NCBI RefSeq assembly: GCF_009936235.1
Contig: NZ_AP022314.1
Coordinates: forward strand, 310,001-374,000
Direction of reading: 5' to 3'
Length of the DNA: 64,000 bases
Origin: Mycobacterium xenopi
Lineage (GTDB): Bacteria; Actinomycetota; Actinomycetes; Mycobacteriales; Mycobacteriaceae
Under the pieces are notes generated by a model. That model was not told where the DNA came from and did not search any database. It saw only the letters and a list, made by a program, of their open reading frames with translations. Shown piece after piece: positions 37,480 through 46,144 of this stretch (positions are counted from its first letter, which is position 1; each line of letters opens with the position of its first letter). The position numbers were made by a program, and so were the translations under genes.

Positions 37480-38457
37480 CTACAGGGTGAGCACGATCTT
37501 GCCGGCCACCCGGCCCGAGGACAGCAATTGGTGTGCGTCAGCGGCCTTTTGAATCGGCATCGCGGCGCCGACGACCGGACGGACCCGTCCGTCGGCAATC
37601 ATGGGCCACACCGACTTGACCACCGCCTCGACGATGACGCTCTTGCCGTTCGGCCCGGAGACCGGTCGACCTCGCAGCGCGGTACCGATGACCCGGGCCC
37701 GTTTGCTGATGAGCTTGCCGAGGTTGAGCTCACCCTTTGTCCCGCCCTGCAAGCCGATGACGATCAACTGCCCGTCGCTAGCCAGCGCGTCGAGGTTGCG
37801 GTCCAGGTAGGCCGCGCCCATGATGTCGAGGATCACGTCGGCGCCGGCGCCGTCGCTGGCTTCGCGCACCCGCGTGACGAAATCCTCGTCGCGGTAGGCG
37901 ATGGTGATCTCGGCGCCGAGATCGCGGCACAGTTGCAGCTTGGCCGGTGACCCGGCGGTGATCGCCACGCGGGCGCCCAGCGCCCGGGCGACCTGGATGG
38001 CGTGGGTTCCCACCCCGCTGGCGCCGCCGTGGATCAGCAGTAGCTGGCCGGCGTTCAAATCGGCGGTCAATACCAGGTTCGACCACACGGTGCACGCCAC
38101 CTCGGGCAGCCCGGCGGCGTCGCGAAGGGACACGCCGTCGGGAATCGGCATCACCTGACCAGCGGGAACCGCGACGTATTCGGCATACCCGCCGCCAGCC
38201 AGCAAAGCGCAGGCTTCTTGCCCGGCGGTCCAATCGACAACATCGTCGCCGACCGCGGCGACGATGCCGGACACCTCCATTCCGAGGATCTCGCTGGCTC
38301 CCGGCGGGGGCGGATAATGGCCAGCGGCCTGCAGCACGTCAGCCCGGTTGACGCCAGCGGCGCTGACTTTGATGAGGACCTCGCCGCTTGCCGGCTGCAC
38401 ATCGGGGACTTCCTGCCACACGAGCTGACCGGTGGAATCGGCGACGATCGCGTGCAT
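37480..38457 (-). CDS. NAD(P)H-quinone oxidoreductase, zinc-free MDR family (Rv3777-like)
   Basis: A 325-residue medium-chain reductase of the quinone oxidoreductase type: GroES-like domain (GVNRADVLQAAGHYPPPPGAS) then a Rossmann fold with GGASGVGTHAIQVAR. Zinc ligands are absent. ATG 38457 (MHAIVADSTGQ) is chosen over the longer open frame since it begins the conserved region and fits the usual length (~328). It converges on the PLP enzyme across the hairpin. Physiological substrate unknown. Confidence 0.88.
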   Translation of the reverse strand: MHAIVADSTGQLVWQEVPDVQPASGEVLIKVSAAGVNRADVLQAAGHYPPPPGASEILGMEVSGIVAAVGDDVVDWTAGQEACALLAGGGYAEYVAVPAGQVMPIPDGVSLRDAAGLPEVACTVWSNLVLTADLNAGQLLLIHGGASGVGTHAIQVARALGARVAITAGSPAKLQLCRDLGAEITIAYRDEDFVTRVREASDGAGADVILDIMGAAYLDRNLDALASDGQLIVIGLQGGTKGELNLGKLISKRARVIGTALRGRPVSGPNGKSVIVEAVVKSVWPMIADGRVRPVVGAAMPIQKAADAHQLLSSGRVAGKIVLTL

Positions 38458-38618
38458 GGTGCACAGGCTACTACCAGCGGGTTTAGCCACGCCGGACACC
38501 ATGCAACACCATGCGTCGCATAGCCTTACGGGAGGCCCGTACACCCCGTGACATGCCGGGCCTGGATATCGCCGAGCTGAAGGGATGGCCCGGCTCTAAC
38601 GCCGTTACGCTTGTCGGC

Positions 38619-38705
38619 GGTGGCGTGGCAGAGCGGCCTAATGCACTCGCCTTGAAAGCGAGAGACGGCTAACACCGTCCGGGGGTTCAAATCCCTCCGC
38701 CACCG
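38619..38705 (+). tRNA. tRNA-Ser (anticodon UGA)
   Basis: A class II tRNA with acceptor GGTGGCG pairing CGCCACC, anticodon loop CTTGAAA (anticodon TGA), a long variable arm and the T-loop GTTCAAATC. The 3' CCA is not encoded. It lies between the quinone oxidoreductase and lipE. Confidence 0.96.
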
Positions 38706-38764
38706 CCTGTTGCGTCGTCGCCCGAGATCCACGACCGCAGCTTCTGTTCGCGACGCTTTAACGG

Positions 38765-40057
38765 CTAGCTTGTGGTGCGGGGGATTTCGGCTGTGATGCG
38801 ATCCAAGACCGCGACGTAGCGCTTGGCTTCGGGATCGCGGCCCGGCTTGCCGCTGCTGATCAAACCGGCCGCGAGGTTGCGCTGTGGGTCTGCCCACACC
38901 GCGACGTTGACCAGGCCGGTATGACCGAACGCTGCCGGAGCGTTGCGCCCGAACGGCCCGAACCTTTTCGAGCCCAGCATGTATCCGGTGCCCCAGCGCA
39001 TCGGCATTCCGCCGCTGGCGATGTCGGGTCGCAACCGTCGGCATTCGGCCACCGCGGCGTGAAGTGTGTCCGGCTGCAGAATCCGCACACCGTCGAGTTC
39101 CCCACCGCGACGCAGCATTTCGGCGAAACGCGACAGCTCATCGGCAGTCGAGACGGTGTTGGACGACGGCAGCACGCAGGTCAGGAATTCCGGCCGGTTG
39201 GTGTAGGGGATGATTTGGTGCACTGTTCCGCCGATCGCCTTGCGGAACGCCGCGGCGATCGGCGCCGGCAGCGGTCGCCCGGTGGCTTGGCTTGGCGCGA
39301 CTAGCGGAACATCTTGTGGCGCAACGCCGTAGTTCGTCCAGCGGAAACCGAGCGGATCGAGAATCTCGGCGGCCAGGATGTCGCGGATGTTCTTGCCGGT
39401 GGCGGCCGAGACGATTTCCCGTATCAGCGGCCCCCACGTCAAACCGTGGTAGATGTGCACCAACCCCGGTCGGTGGAGCGGTCGGAGCTCGCCGAGTTGC
39501 TGGCGCGCGTAGTCGCTGTCGTCTACGCGGGTGACGTCGGGTCTGCGTTTGGGGGCGAACGGCACCCCGGCGCTGTGAGTCATCACATGCCGGATCGTGG
39601 TGCGGTCTTTGCCGTGGCTGGTGTAGGTGGGCAGATACTGGCAGACCCGGTCGTCAAGTGAGAAATACCCGCGCTCGGCCAGCATGTGGACGACGGTGCT
39701 GGTGATCGCCTTGGCCGCCGAATACACGCAAAACGGCGTTTGTGGTGTGACGGGTATCTTCTCGGCGTCCGGCGGGTCGGTCGGCGCGTTGCCCCAGCCA
39801 TGTCCGATCGCCCGGTTGAGGATGACCTTGCCGTTGTGGCGCAAACACAACTGAATCGCCGGGTGCATGCCCGCCTGATACCAGTGCCGCACCGCTTGCC
39901 AGATCCGTTCCACCGCAGCGGCGTCGATCCCGGAGTGGTCTTCTTCGCCGACGGCCGTGACGGCGTCGAGATCGGCCGGCACGCGGATCCTGCCTTGGAC
40001 TGGGCCTGGGTCGGTCACGTCCGTCAGGGTACGTGGGCGGCTCGGCGCGGCGCCCAC
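38765..40057 (-). CDS. lipE: LipE, serine hydrolase of the beta-lactamase/penicillin-binding fold
   Basis: A 430-residue class C beta-lactamase-like esterase. The SxxK motif is SAAK with Ser113 and Lys116, followed by the tyrosine region (YHGLTWGPL) and HTGLVNVAVW near the C-terminus. M. tuberculosis LipE is an esterase linked to lipid and possibly cholesterol use. GTG 40057 is used; a start further in would still keep all motifs. No signal peptide is evident. Confidence 0.9.
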   Translation of the reverse strand: MGAAPSRPRTLTDVTDPGPVQGRIRVPADLDAVTAVGEEDHSGIDAAAVERIWQAVRHWYQAGMHPAIQLCLRHNGKVILNRAIGHGWGNAPTDPPDAEKIPVTPQTPFCVYSAAKAITSTVVHMLAERGYFSLDDRVCQYLPTYTSHGKDRTTIRHVMTHSAGVPFAPKRRPDVTRVDDSDYARQQLGELRPLHRPGLVHIYHGLTWGPLIREIVSAATGKNIRDILAAEILDPLGFRWTNYGVAPQDVPLVAPSQATGRPLPAPIAAAFRKAIGGTVHQIIPYTNRPEFLTCVLPSSNTVSTADELSRFAEMLRRGGELDGVRILQPDTLHAAVAECRRLRPDIASGGMPMRWGTGYMLGSKRFGPFGRNAPAAFGHTGLVNVAVWADPQRNLAAGLISSGKPGRDPEAKRYVAVLDRITAEIPRTTS

Positions 40058-40065
40058 ACCCCAGG

Positions 40066-40254
40066 CTAGGGCCGGTCGCCGTCGGTTTGGTCGAAGAACC
40101 GCCAGTCACCGTCGATGTTGACCTCCATCCGCCAGCCCAGCTCGGTCTTGTCGCCCACGGTGTCGACAAGCCAGGCATGCGCATCCTCGGCGCTGGCGAT
40201 GTCCTTGGTGGCGACGACGTCGCCGTTCGGATTGATGACTCGATAGGTAGACAT
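40066..40254 (-). CDS. Small conserved hypothetical protein
   Basis: A 62-residue acidic protein (MSTYRVINPNGDVVATKDIA, then WLVDTVGDKTELGWRMEVN). ATG 40254 with a compact, codon-biased frame directly upstream of lipE (8-bp gap) argues that it is real. No known domain recognised; it looks like a small alpha/beta protein. Confidence 0.65.
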   Translation of the reverse strand: MSTYRVINPNGDVVATKDIASAEDAHAWLVDTVGDKTELGWRMEVNIDGDWRFFDQTDGDRP

Positions 40255-40293
40255 ACGCCGCAGTTTTCCCGGCCGCGGCCCCGCCGAATCGGG

Positions 40294-41118
40294 TCATTCG
40301 CCGGTGAACTGCGGCGGCCGCTTTTCGAAGGTCGCCGAGATGCCCTCGGTCAGGTCCTTCGACGGCAGGAAAGCCGCGTTCCACGCCGCGACGTAGCGCA
40401 GGCTCTCCGACACTCGCGAAACACGTTGCTGGTCAAGCACATCCTTGATGCCCCGGACGGTCAGCGGCGGGTTGGCGGCGATCTCGGCGGCGGTGGCGTG
40501 CGCAGCGGCCAGGCAGGCTTCGGCGTCGTCGTAGACGTCGTTGACCAGACCGATCTTCTCGGCGCGGGCGGCGTCGATGTCCTTGCCGGTCAGCGCGAGC
40601 TCCCGCAGGTGCCCGTCGTTCAAGATCAACGGCAGCCGGGCGAGGCTGCCGACGTCGGCGACGATGGCCAGCTTGACCTCGCGTACCGAGAATTTCGCGT
40701 CGGCGCTGGCGTAACGAATGTCCACCGCGGAGATCAGGTCGACGCCGCCCCCGATGCACCAGCCGTGCACCGACGCGATCGTCGGGGTGCGGCATTCTGC
40801 CACGGCGTTGATCGCGCGCTGCATGCGCAGAATCTCGGCGTGAAAATCGGCGCGGGGACGAGCCAGCGCATCGCCGGCCAGCAGCGGGGTGAACGACCCG
40901 CCCATCGCGGGCACGTCGAGGCCATAGCTGAAATTGCGCCCCGACCCGGTGATGACGATCGCCCGCACGTCACGGTCGGCGTCCAGCGCGGCAAACACCT
41001 GCGGCAGCTCCGACCAGAATGCCGGGCCCATCGCGTTGCCCTTGCCTGGCCCGATCAGCGTCACCTGCGCGACCTGGTCCTTAGTTTCGACGGTGACGGA
41101 TTCGTACGAGTCGCCCAT
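40294..41118 (-). CDS. echA21: EchA21, enoyl-CoA hydratase/isomerase family
   Basis: A 274-residue crotonase-fold protein. SVHGWCIGGGVDLISAVDIRYA holds the oxyanion loop and CoA contact region; the acidic catalytic residue region follows (KLAIVADVGSLARLP). ATG 41118 (MGDSYESVTVE) is chosen over 41178, which would run into the divergent gene. Probably a delta3,5-delta2,4-dienoyl-CoA isomerase-type or hydratase enzyme of fatty acid degradation; the substrate is unknown. Confidence 0.9.
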   Translation of the reverse strand: MGDSYESVTVETKDQVAQVTLIGPGKGNAMGPAFWSELPQVFAALDADRDVRAIVITGSGRNFSYGLDVPAMGGSFTPLLAGDALARPRADFHAEILRMQRAINAVAECRTPTIASVHGWCIGGGVDLISAVDIRYASADAKFSVREVKLAIVADVGSLARLPLILNDGHLRELALTGKDIDAARAEKIGLVNDVYDDAEACLAAAHATAAEIAANPPLTVRGIKDVLDQQRVSRVSESLRYVAAWNAAFLPSKDLTEGISATFEKRPPQFTGE

Positions 41119-41132
41119 GTGCAGACCGTAGC

Positions 41133-41723
41133 GTGACAGCCATGCCGTCTGATCTGCGACCCGGACCCGACTCCCCACCGACCGACGAGCTCGACAGCGC
41201 TGAAGAGACGCTGGGCGTGCTGCAACGGGTTTTGCATCCGATTTCCCGCGACGACCTGTCGTGCCCCACGCCCTGCTCAGAGTTCGACGTTGCCCAGCTG
41301 ACCGATCACCTGCTGAACTCCATCACCACCATCGGTGGCGTTGTGGGCGCGGAGTTTCCGCCGCGCGACGCCGACAACTCGGTGGAGCGGCAAGTCGTCG
41401 CCGCGGCCCGGCCGGCCCTGGACTCGTGGCATCGCCGAGGACTTCAGGGCACGGTGAAACTGGGCTCCACCGAGGCGCCGGCCAAGGCGTTCGCCGGTGT
41501 GCTCTCGATCGAATTCCTGGTTCACGCTTGGGATTACGCCACGGCCACCGGACGCGACGTCGACGCCCCGGACTCGCTGGCCGAATACGTGCTCGAGTTG
41601 GCTCGAACGATCATCACGCCGTCCCGTCGCGTCAACGCCGGCTTCGACGACCCGGTCGACGTCCCCGCTGATGCCGGCCCGCTGGACCGGCTGATCGCCT
41701 TCACCGGCCGCCATCCGCGCTAG
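41133..41723 (+). CDS. TIGR03086-type DinB-like protein (Rv3773c-like)
   Basis: A 196-residue four-helix-bundle protein of the mycothiol/DinB maleylpyruvate-isomerase group. CSEFDVAQLTDHLL holds the first metal-binding histidine and EFLVHAWDYATATGR the second. Likely mycothiol- or metal-dependent. GTG 41133 is only 14 bp from the divergent echA21 start; ATG 41142 is an alternative. The stop overlaps the stop of the next, convergent gene. Confidence 0.82.
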   Translation: MTAMPSDLRPGPDSPPTDELDSAEETLGVLQRVLHPISRDDLSCPTPCSEFDVAQLTDHLLNSITTIGGVVGAEFPPRDADNSVERQVVAAARPALDSWHRRGLQGTVKLGSTEAPAKAFAGVLSIEFLVHAWDYATATGRDVDAPDSLAEYVLELARTIITPSRRVNAGFDDPVDVPADAGPLDRLIAFTGRHPR

Positions 41724-42187
41724 ACCCGCTCCAGGTAGAAGTAGTAATACCGCCCGTTGTCCAGCACGCCCTTGCCGTTCATGATGCCCATCACGGCGTG
41801 GTCGTCGATCTTCTTGAAGTGGTCGTGGACGGGTTGACCGTCATAGACCATCGTCGCGGTGATCTCGCCGCGGAATTCCTCCATCCACAGGCTGGCCTCG
41901 CCTTTGCCCATCTCGACGTTGGAGAACTTGTTGCCGTCGGCGTCCAGACACACCAGGGGCTGCACGTCGGTTGCCGAGTTGAAGGTCTTGCCGAACCAGC
42001 GGGCCTTTTCGAGCCGGCCATTCATCCGGTGGCCGGTGTCGAACTCGCCGCCCTGCCACTCGCCGATCATGTCCGCGATAGTGGCCGGCGTGAGGCTGGC
42101 CCAGTACTCGTCGAGCGCGGTGTCGGAAATCCGGTCGCTGCGCTCTTTGAACTCGGTGAACTTCTTGCGGGCCAGTGCATCGTTCAT
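41720..42187 (-). CDS. GXWXG / DUF4334 domain protein
   Basis: A 155-residue protein with an N-terminal GXWXG motif region (IGEWQGGEFDTGHRMNG) and a C-terminal DUF4334 region (NGKGVLDNGRYYYFYLERV). Function unknown; members are lipocalin-like beta proteins. ATG 42187 overlaps the end of hisC2 by four bases, so it is probably transcribed from the hisC2 promoter. Confidence 0.85.
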   Translation of the reverse strand: MNDALARKKFTEFKERSDRISDTALDEYWASLTPATIADMIGEWQGGEFDTGHRMNGRLEKARWFGKTFNSATDVQPLVCLDADGNKFSNVEMGKGEASLWMEEFRGEITATMVYDGQPVHDHFKKIDDHAVMGIMNGKGVLDNGRYYYFYLERV

Positions 42188-43266
42188 CGGGGTCCTCCTT
42201 GAATCCAGCTGCCCGCGAATCGCAGCAGCGCGTCGTTTTCTGCCGGTGCACCGATCGTGACCCGCACCCCGTCGCGGCCGTACGGGCGGACCACGATGCG
42301 CGCGTTGGCGGCCTGTTCGACGAAGTCGGATGTGCGCGCCCCCAGCGGTAACCAGACGAAGTTGGCTTGCGACGGCGGCAGCGCAAACCCCGCATCGCGC
42401 AACCCGGCACTGACCCGGGCGCGCTCGGCGACCACGGCGTCGGTGCGGGCCAACAGCTCGTCCGCGGCCTCCAGCGACGCCATTGCCGCCGCCTGTGAGA
42501 CGTTGGTCACCGTGAACGGCACGTACACCTTGTCCAGCGCGGCAATCACATCCGGGTGGCCCACCGCGTAGCCGATCCGCAAACCAGCCAACCCGTACGC
42601 CTTCGAAAACGTCCGCAGCACAACAACATTGGGGTGCGAACGGACCAAACCAAGGCTGTCGGGCAGCATGTTGTCGCGGACATACTCGACGTAGGCCTCG
42701 TCGATGGCGATCAGCACATGCGAGGGCATTGCCTCGACGAAGCGAACCAACGCGTCAGGGTCGACGACCGTCGACGTCGGATTGTTGGGGTTGCACACGA
42801 AGACCAGCCGGGTGCGGTCGGTGACCGCGGCAAGCATGGCGTGCAGGTCGAAGGTGTGGTCAGCCAGCGGCACCTGGACAGCCGTGGCACCGGCCACCCG
42901 CACTTGGATCGGGTAGAGCTCGAAGCTGCGCCAGCCGAACAACACCTCGTCGCCCACCGACGCGGTGATCTGGATCAACTGCTGGCACAGGCTGACCGAA
43001 CCGCACCCCACCGCGACGTGCTCGGAGGCCCAGCCGCCGGTGTCGCCCACCGTGTTGAGGTGTCTGGCCAGCGCCGACTTGAGCTCAGTGCAGCCGGTGT
43101 CCGGGTAGCGGTTGACGACGTCGGTGGCTTGTTCGATGGCCGCCCGCACGCTGGGCAGCGGCCCGAACACAGTCTCGTTGCTGGCCAGCTTGATCGCCCC
43201 GGGCACGGTTTTGCCGGGCACATAGGTCGGAAGGCCCGCCAGCTCGGGGCGCAGGCGGGCGGTCAC
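42184..43266 (-). CDS. hisC2: HisC2/Pat, histidinol-phosphate or aromatic amino acid aminotransferase
   Basis: A 360-residue fold-type I aminotransferase. The PLP lysine is Lys222 in FSKAYGLAGLRIGY, with ASNETVFGPLP at the N-terminus and FVCNPNNPTSTVV for PLP phosphate/ring contacts. The M. tuberculosis homologue is annotated as HisC2 or phenylalanine aminotransferase; the lone context without his genes favours aromatic transamination. Two tRNA genes lie upstream on the opposite strand. Confidence 0.9.
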   Translation of the reverse strand: MTARLRPELAGLPTYVPGKTVPGAIKLASNETVFGPLPSVRAAIEQATDVVNRYPDTGCTELKSALARHLNTVGDTGGWASEHVAVGCGSVSLCQQLIQITASVGDEVLFGWRSFELYPIQVRVAGATAVQVPLADHTFDLHAMLAAVTDRTRLVFVCNPNNPTSTVVDPDALVRFVEAMPSHVLIAIDEAYVEYVRDNMLPDSLGLVRSHPNVVVLRTFSKAYGLAGLRIGYAVGHPDVIAALDKVYVPFTVTNVSQAAAMASLEAADELLARTDAVVAERARVSAGLRDAGFALPPSQANFVWLPLGARTSDFVEQAANARIVVRPYGRDGVRVTIGAPAENDALLRFAGSWIQGGPR

Positions 43267-43352
43267 GTCGACAGCATATGCCGAGGCTGTGCGCGCTGTA
43301 CCTCGGGCGGTTCAGCGTCCGTGCCCGGTTCAGGTACCCTCAGAACGTCCAA

Positions 43353-43441
43353 GGAGGCGTGCCAGAGCGGCCGAATGGGACTCACTGCTAATGAGTTGTC
43401 CTCTTAAACGGGGACCGGAGGTTCAAATCCTCTCGCCTCCG
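43353..43441 (+). tRNA. tRNA-Ser (anticodon GCU)
   Basis: Acceptor GGAGGCG pairs CGCCTCC; the anticodon loop CTGCTAA gives GCT; a long variable arm identifies a class II tRNA; T-loop GTTCAAATC. It lies 41 bp before tRNA-Arg. Confidence 0.96.
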
Positions 43442-43482
43442 CCGCGGGCTGAGTTTCAGCCACCGAGACAACTGCACAACAG

Positions 43483-43555
43483 GCGCCCGTAGCTCAACGG
43501 ATAGAGCATCTGACTACGGATCAGAAGGTTGGGGGTTCGAATCCCTTCGGGCGCG
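43483..43555 (+). tRNA. tRNA-Arg (anticodon ACG)
   Basis: Acceptor GCGCCCG pairs CGGGCGC; D-arm with AGCTCAACGGATAGAGC; anticodon loop CTACGGA gives ACG (read as ICG after TadA editing; tadA is in the same window at 63401); T-arm GGGTTCGAATCCC. Confidence 0.97.
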
Positions 43556-43580
43556 CTCGCCTCTCGCACAAATGCCCGCG

Positions 43581-43679
43581 CTAGCCCTTGCGGTGGGTGC
43601 GGCGTGCGCCGTAGTCACGCCAGATGGCGAATACCCAGATCGCCAGCACCAGCAAAAACAGGATCACCCCAATATCCAT
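43581..43679 (-). CDS. Small single-span membrane protein
   Basis: A 32-residue ORF starting MDIGVILFLLVLAIWVFAIW and ending in a basic tail with RRTHRKG. One membrane helix with positive residues inside. No family is recognised; support is only the clear topology and compact frame between tRNA-Arg and the phosphotransferase. Confidence 0.5.
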   Translation of the reverse strand: MDIGVILFLLVLAIWVFAIWRDYGARRTHRKG

Positions 43680-43780
43680 GTCGAATCCTGATGCGCTGAT
43701 CCCTCGCCGTGCGCGGGGTGGGCTCGACAGGCCTTCATTATCCGCCGGATGCGGCGCGCGGGACATGCCCGCGTCAGCAC

Positions 43781-44806
43781 TCAGTGCGGTCCGTCCATCA
43801 GGCTCAGTGCGCGCTCGAACAACCACACCGCGGCCGCGTGCAACTGGTCACCGACCTCTTTGGCGGCCTTGCCCGCATACGCGCGAGCCAGCGTGCCCTC
43901 GATGACGATGCCGAGCTTGAAACAGGCCAGCACCGTGTACCAGGTGATGTGTGACAGGTCGCGGGTGGTGTTGGCCGCATAGCGCTCCAGCAAGTCGTCG
44001 GTGGTCGCGAGCCCACCCATCTCGGTGAGCGTGTGGCTGAACACGCTCGACCCGTCCGGCTGGCGCCAGGTGGCCAGCAGCCAACCCAGGTCCAGCAGCG
44101 GATCGCCGATCGTCGACATCTCCCAGTCGACGATCGCGACGACCTCCGGCCCGGTGCGCGAGAACATTACGTTGGCAGCGTGGTAGTCGCCGTGCATGAT
44201 CCCCGGTGACCAGGACGACGGCCGGTGCTGTTCCAGCCATTTGGCGACGTCGTCGACGCCGGGCAAGTCCGGTCCGGGATAGTTTTCGAACTCCCGATAA
44301 GACTCCAGTTCCGAAAGCCAGCGTGGCACTTGACGTTCCAAGAATCCCTCGGGCTTACCGAAGTCGGCCAGTCCGACCGCAACGTGGTCGACGGCGCCGA
44401 GCTTGGCCAACGCGTCGGCCATCGACAGCCCCATCTGGAACCGCACAGTCGGATCATTGGCGTGCAGCTCCGGCAGCTCCTGGCCGGCGTTGAACCCGTC
44501 GACCGGCTCCATCAGGTAGAAGACGGCGTCACCGAGCACGGAGGTGTCGTCGCAGGTGGCGATCAGCCGCGGATGCGGTACGTCGGTGTCGGCGAGCGCG
44601 GCCAGCACCCTGGTTTCGCGCAGGATCACCATGTTGCTGCGTGGGCGCAAGTGCTGCGGGCCGCGTCGCAGCACGTACTCGCGGCCCGAGCGGCTGAACC
44701 GCAGCATGATGTTCTGCGTTCCGCCGCTGATCTCGGTGACGTCCTGCAGCGGCCCTTCGCCCAGATCCTGCCCTGACATCCAGTCCGCTACTGCTTCGAG
44801 GTTCAC
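43781..44806 (-). CDS. APH-family phosphotransferase (ACAD10-like)
   Basis: A 341-residue protein of the aminoglycoside-phosphotransferase fold. GIMHGDYHAANVMF is the Brenner-type catalytic loop, and VAIVDWEMSTIGDPLLDLGW carries the Mg-binding Asp. Related bacterial proteins act with acyl-CoA dehydrogenases and are thought to phosphorylate hydroxyacyl-CoAs rather than antibiotics. GTG 44806 (NLEAVADWMSGQ) is chosen at the start of the conserved region. A similar protein is at 54063. Confidence 0.85.
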   Translation of the reverse strand: MNLEAVADWMSGQDLGEGPLQDVTEISGGTQNIMLRFSRSGREYVLRRGPQHLRPRSNMVILRETRVLAALADTDVPHPRLIATCDDTSVLGDAVFYLMEPVDGFNAGQELPELHANDPTVRFQMGLSMADALAKLGAVDHVAVGLADFGKPEGFLERQVPRWLSELESYREFENYPGPDLPGVDDVAKWLEQHRPSSWSPGIMHGDYHAANVMFSRTGPEVVAIVDWEMSTIGDPLLDLGWLLATWRQPDGSSVFSHTLTEMGGLATTDDLLERYAANTTRDLSHITWYTVLACFKLGIVIEGTLARAYAGKAAKEVGDQLHAAAVWLFERALSLMDGPH

Positions 44807-44885
44807 GCCGCAGAAGCTACGCCAGGCCGGGCGGCGCGGGTGCACGGAGGTCCCTCGGGCAGCGGGAGTCTGCGAGGATCGCCGT

Positions 44886-45272
44886 ATGACGCCACCTGTG
44901 ATCCGACGTTGGATCGACATCATCGACAGCGGGCACAGCGACGAACTGGACACTTTGCTCGCCGAGAACGCCGTCTTCTTCTCACCCGCGGTGTTCACCC
45001 CGCAAGAAGGCAGGGCGAAAACCGCCGCGTATTTGACGGCAGCCGCAAAAGTATTCGGTGACAGCGATTTCCACTACGTCGAGCGCTGGTACAGCGAGCG
45101 GTCGGCGATCCTGGAATTCGCTGCGACGATCGACGGTATCTACGTCAACGGCATCGACATGATCCATTGGAACGACGACGAGCAGATCGTGTCGGTCAAG
45201 GTGATGCTGCGGCCGCTGAAGGCATTGCAGACGATCATCCCGGCGATGGCCGAACTCCTGCAGAAGTCGTAG
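44886..45272 (+). CDS. SnoaL/NTF2-like protein
   Basis: A 128-residue cone-fold protein typical of the NTF2/SnoaL superfamily (FSPAVFTPQEGRAKTAAYL, FHYVERWYSERSAILEF). It could be an isomerase, cyclase or ligand-binding protein; the sequence does not say which. ATG 44886 is divergent from the phosphotransferase with a 79-bp gap; the MmcQ-like gene follows after 3 bp. Confidence 0.8.
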   Translation: MTPPVIRRWIDIIDSGHSDELDTLLAENAVFFSPAVFTPQEGRAKTAAYLTAAAKVFGDSDFHYVERWYSERSAILEFAATIDGIYVNGIDMIHWNDDEQIVSVKVMLRPLKALQTIIPAMAELLQKS

Positions 45273-45275
45273 GCG

Positions 45276-45689
45276 ATGACGGACCGTCCGGCACGAGTCA
45301 GCGACGTTCACCAGATCGCCGCGGCGATGCCGCATACCCGACGCATCGAAGGGCCGAAAGGCAACGCGGTCTATCAGGTGGGCGGCAAGTCGTTCGTGTT
45401 CTTCCGCACCCCGCAGCCCGACGCCGTCGACCCTGAAACCGGGGAACGCTATTGCGACGTCATTATGTTGTGGGTGGAATCCGAGGGCGACAAGCTGGCA
45501 CTGGTGCAGGACCCGCAGACTCCGTTTTTCACCACTGACCGGTTCGATGGCCACCCGTCGGTTCTGGTGCGGGCCAGCAGATTAGCCGAAATCAGCCGAA
45601 CCGAGCTGGCCGAGCTCATCCAGGACGCATGGCTGTCACGGGCCTCGAAACGACGTGCCGCCCAGTGGCTTTCCGAGCACCAGCCATAG
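45276..45689 (+). CDS. MmcQ/YjbR family protein
   Basis: A 137-residue protein of the MmcQ/YjbR family (PFFTTDRFDGHPSVLVRASR, then LIQDAWLSRASKRRAAQWL). The fold is similar to a DNA-binding domain of transcription factors, but family members have no agreed function. It follows the SnoaL-like gene by 3 bp and converges on the next SnoaL-like gene. Confidence 0.82.
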   Translation: MTDRPARVSDVHQIAAAMPHTRRIEGPKGNAVYQVGGKSFVFFRTPQPDAVDPETGERYCDVIMLWVESEGDKLALVQDPQTPFFTTDRFDGHPSVLVRASRLAEISRTELAELIQDAWLSRASKRRAAQWLSEHQP

Positions 45690-45690
45690 T

Positions 45691-46038
45691 TCAACTCTTG
45701 GTGTGCACGGAGTAGCGGACCGTCTGAACTCGAATCATGCCGTCGCGGAACACAAAAGTATCGACCCCGTCGTCCACCCGGGAAGTCGCAGCATCGGCCA
45801 CCCACTCCAGGAACAACACGTCACCCTCATAGATCTCGGTCCTCAGGTCCCACTTCGCATCGGGCACATCGTTGAGCAGCGTGGTGAATGCCGCACGGAT
45901 GCCGTCCTTTCCCCGCATGACGCCACCTGGCGTGATCAGGACCGCGTCATCGGCATAGTCGGCGACAATCTCGTCGAGATCGCCCGCGGCCAACGCCTGG
46001 GCGTGGTGGGCAAACACTTCCCGGGGTGTGCGTGTCAT
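45691..46038 (-). CDS. SnoaL-like / ketosteroid isomerase-like protein
   Basis: A 115-residue NTF2-like protein (PREVFAHHAQALAAGDLDEI, DYADDAVLITPGGVMRG). A distinct subgroup from the one at 44886. It stops one base after the convergent MmcQ-like gene. Substrate unknown. Confidence 0.8.
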   Translation of the reverse strand: MTRTPREVFAHHAQALAAGDLDEIVADYADDAVLITPGGVMRGKDGIRAAFTTLLNDVPDAKWDLRTEIYEGDVLFLEWVADAATSRVDDGVDTFVFRDGMIRVQTVRYSVHTKS

Positions 46039-46144
46039 CGCGGCCCCTTCCTGCCGGTGTGCTCCGAGGTTGGAGGGTACGCCCAGCCGAGGGCCAGCGT
46101 GCCTTCAGGCCGGGAGCGTAACGTCCGAAATGGAGGTGACGACG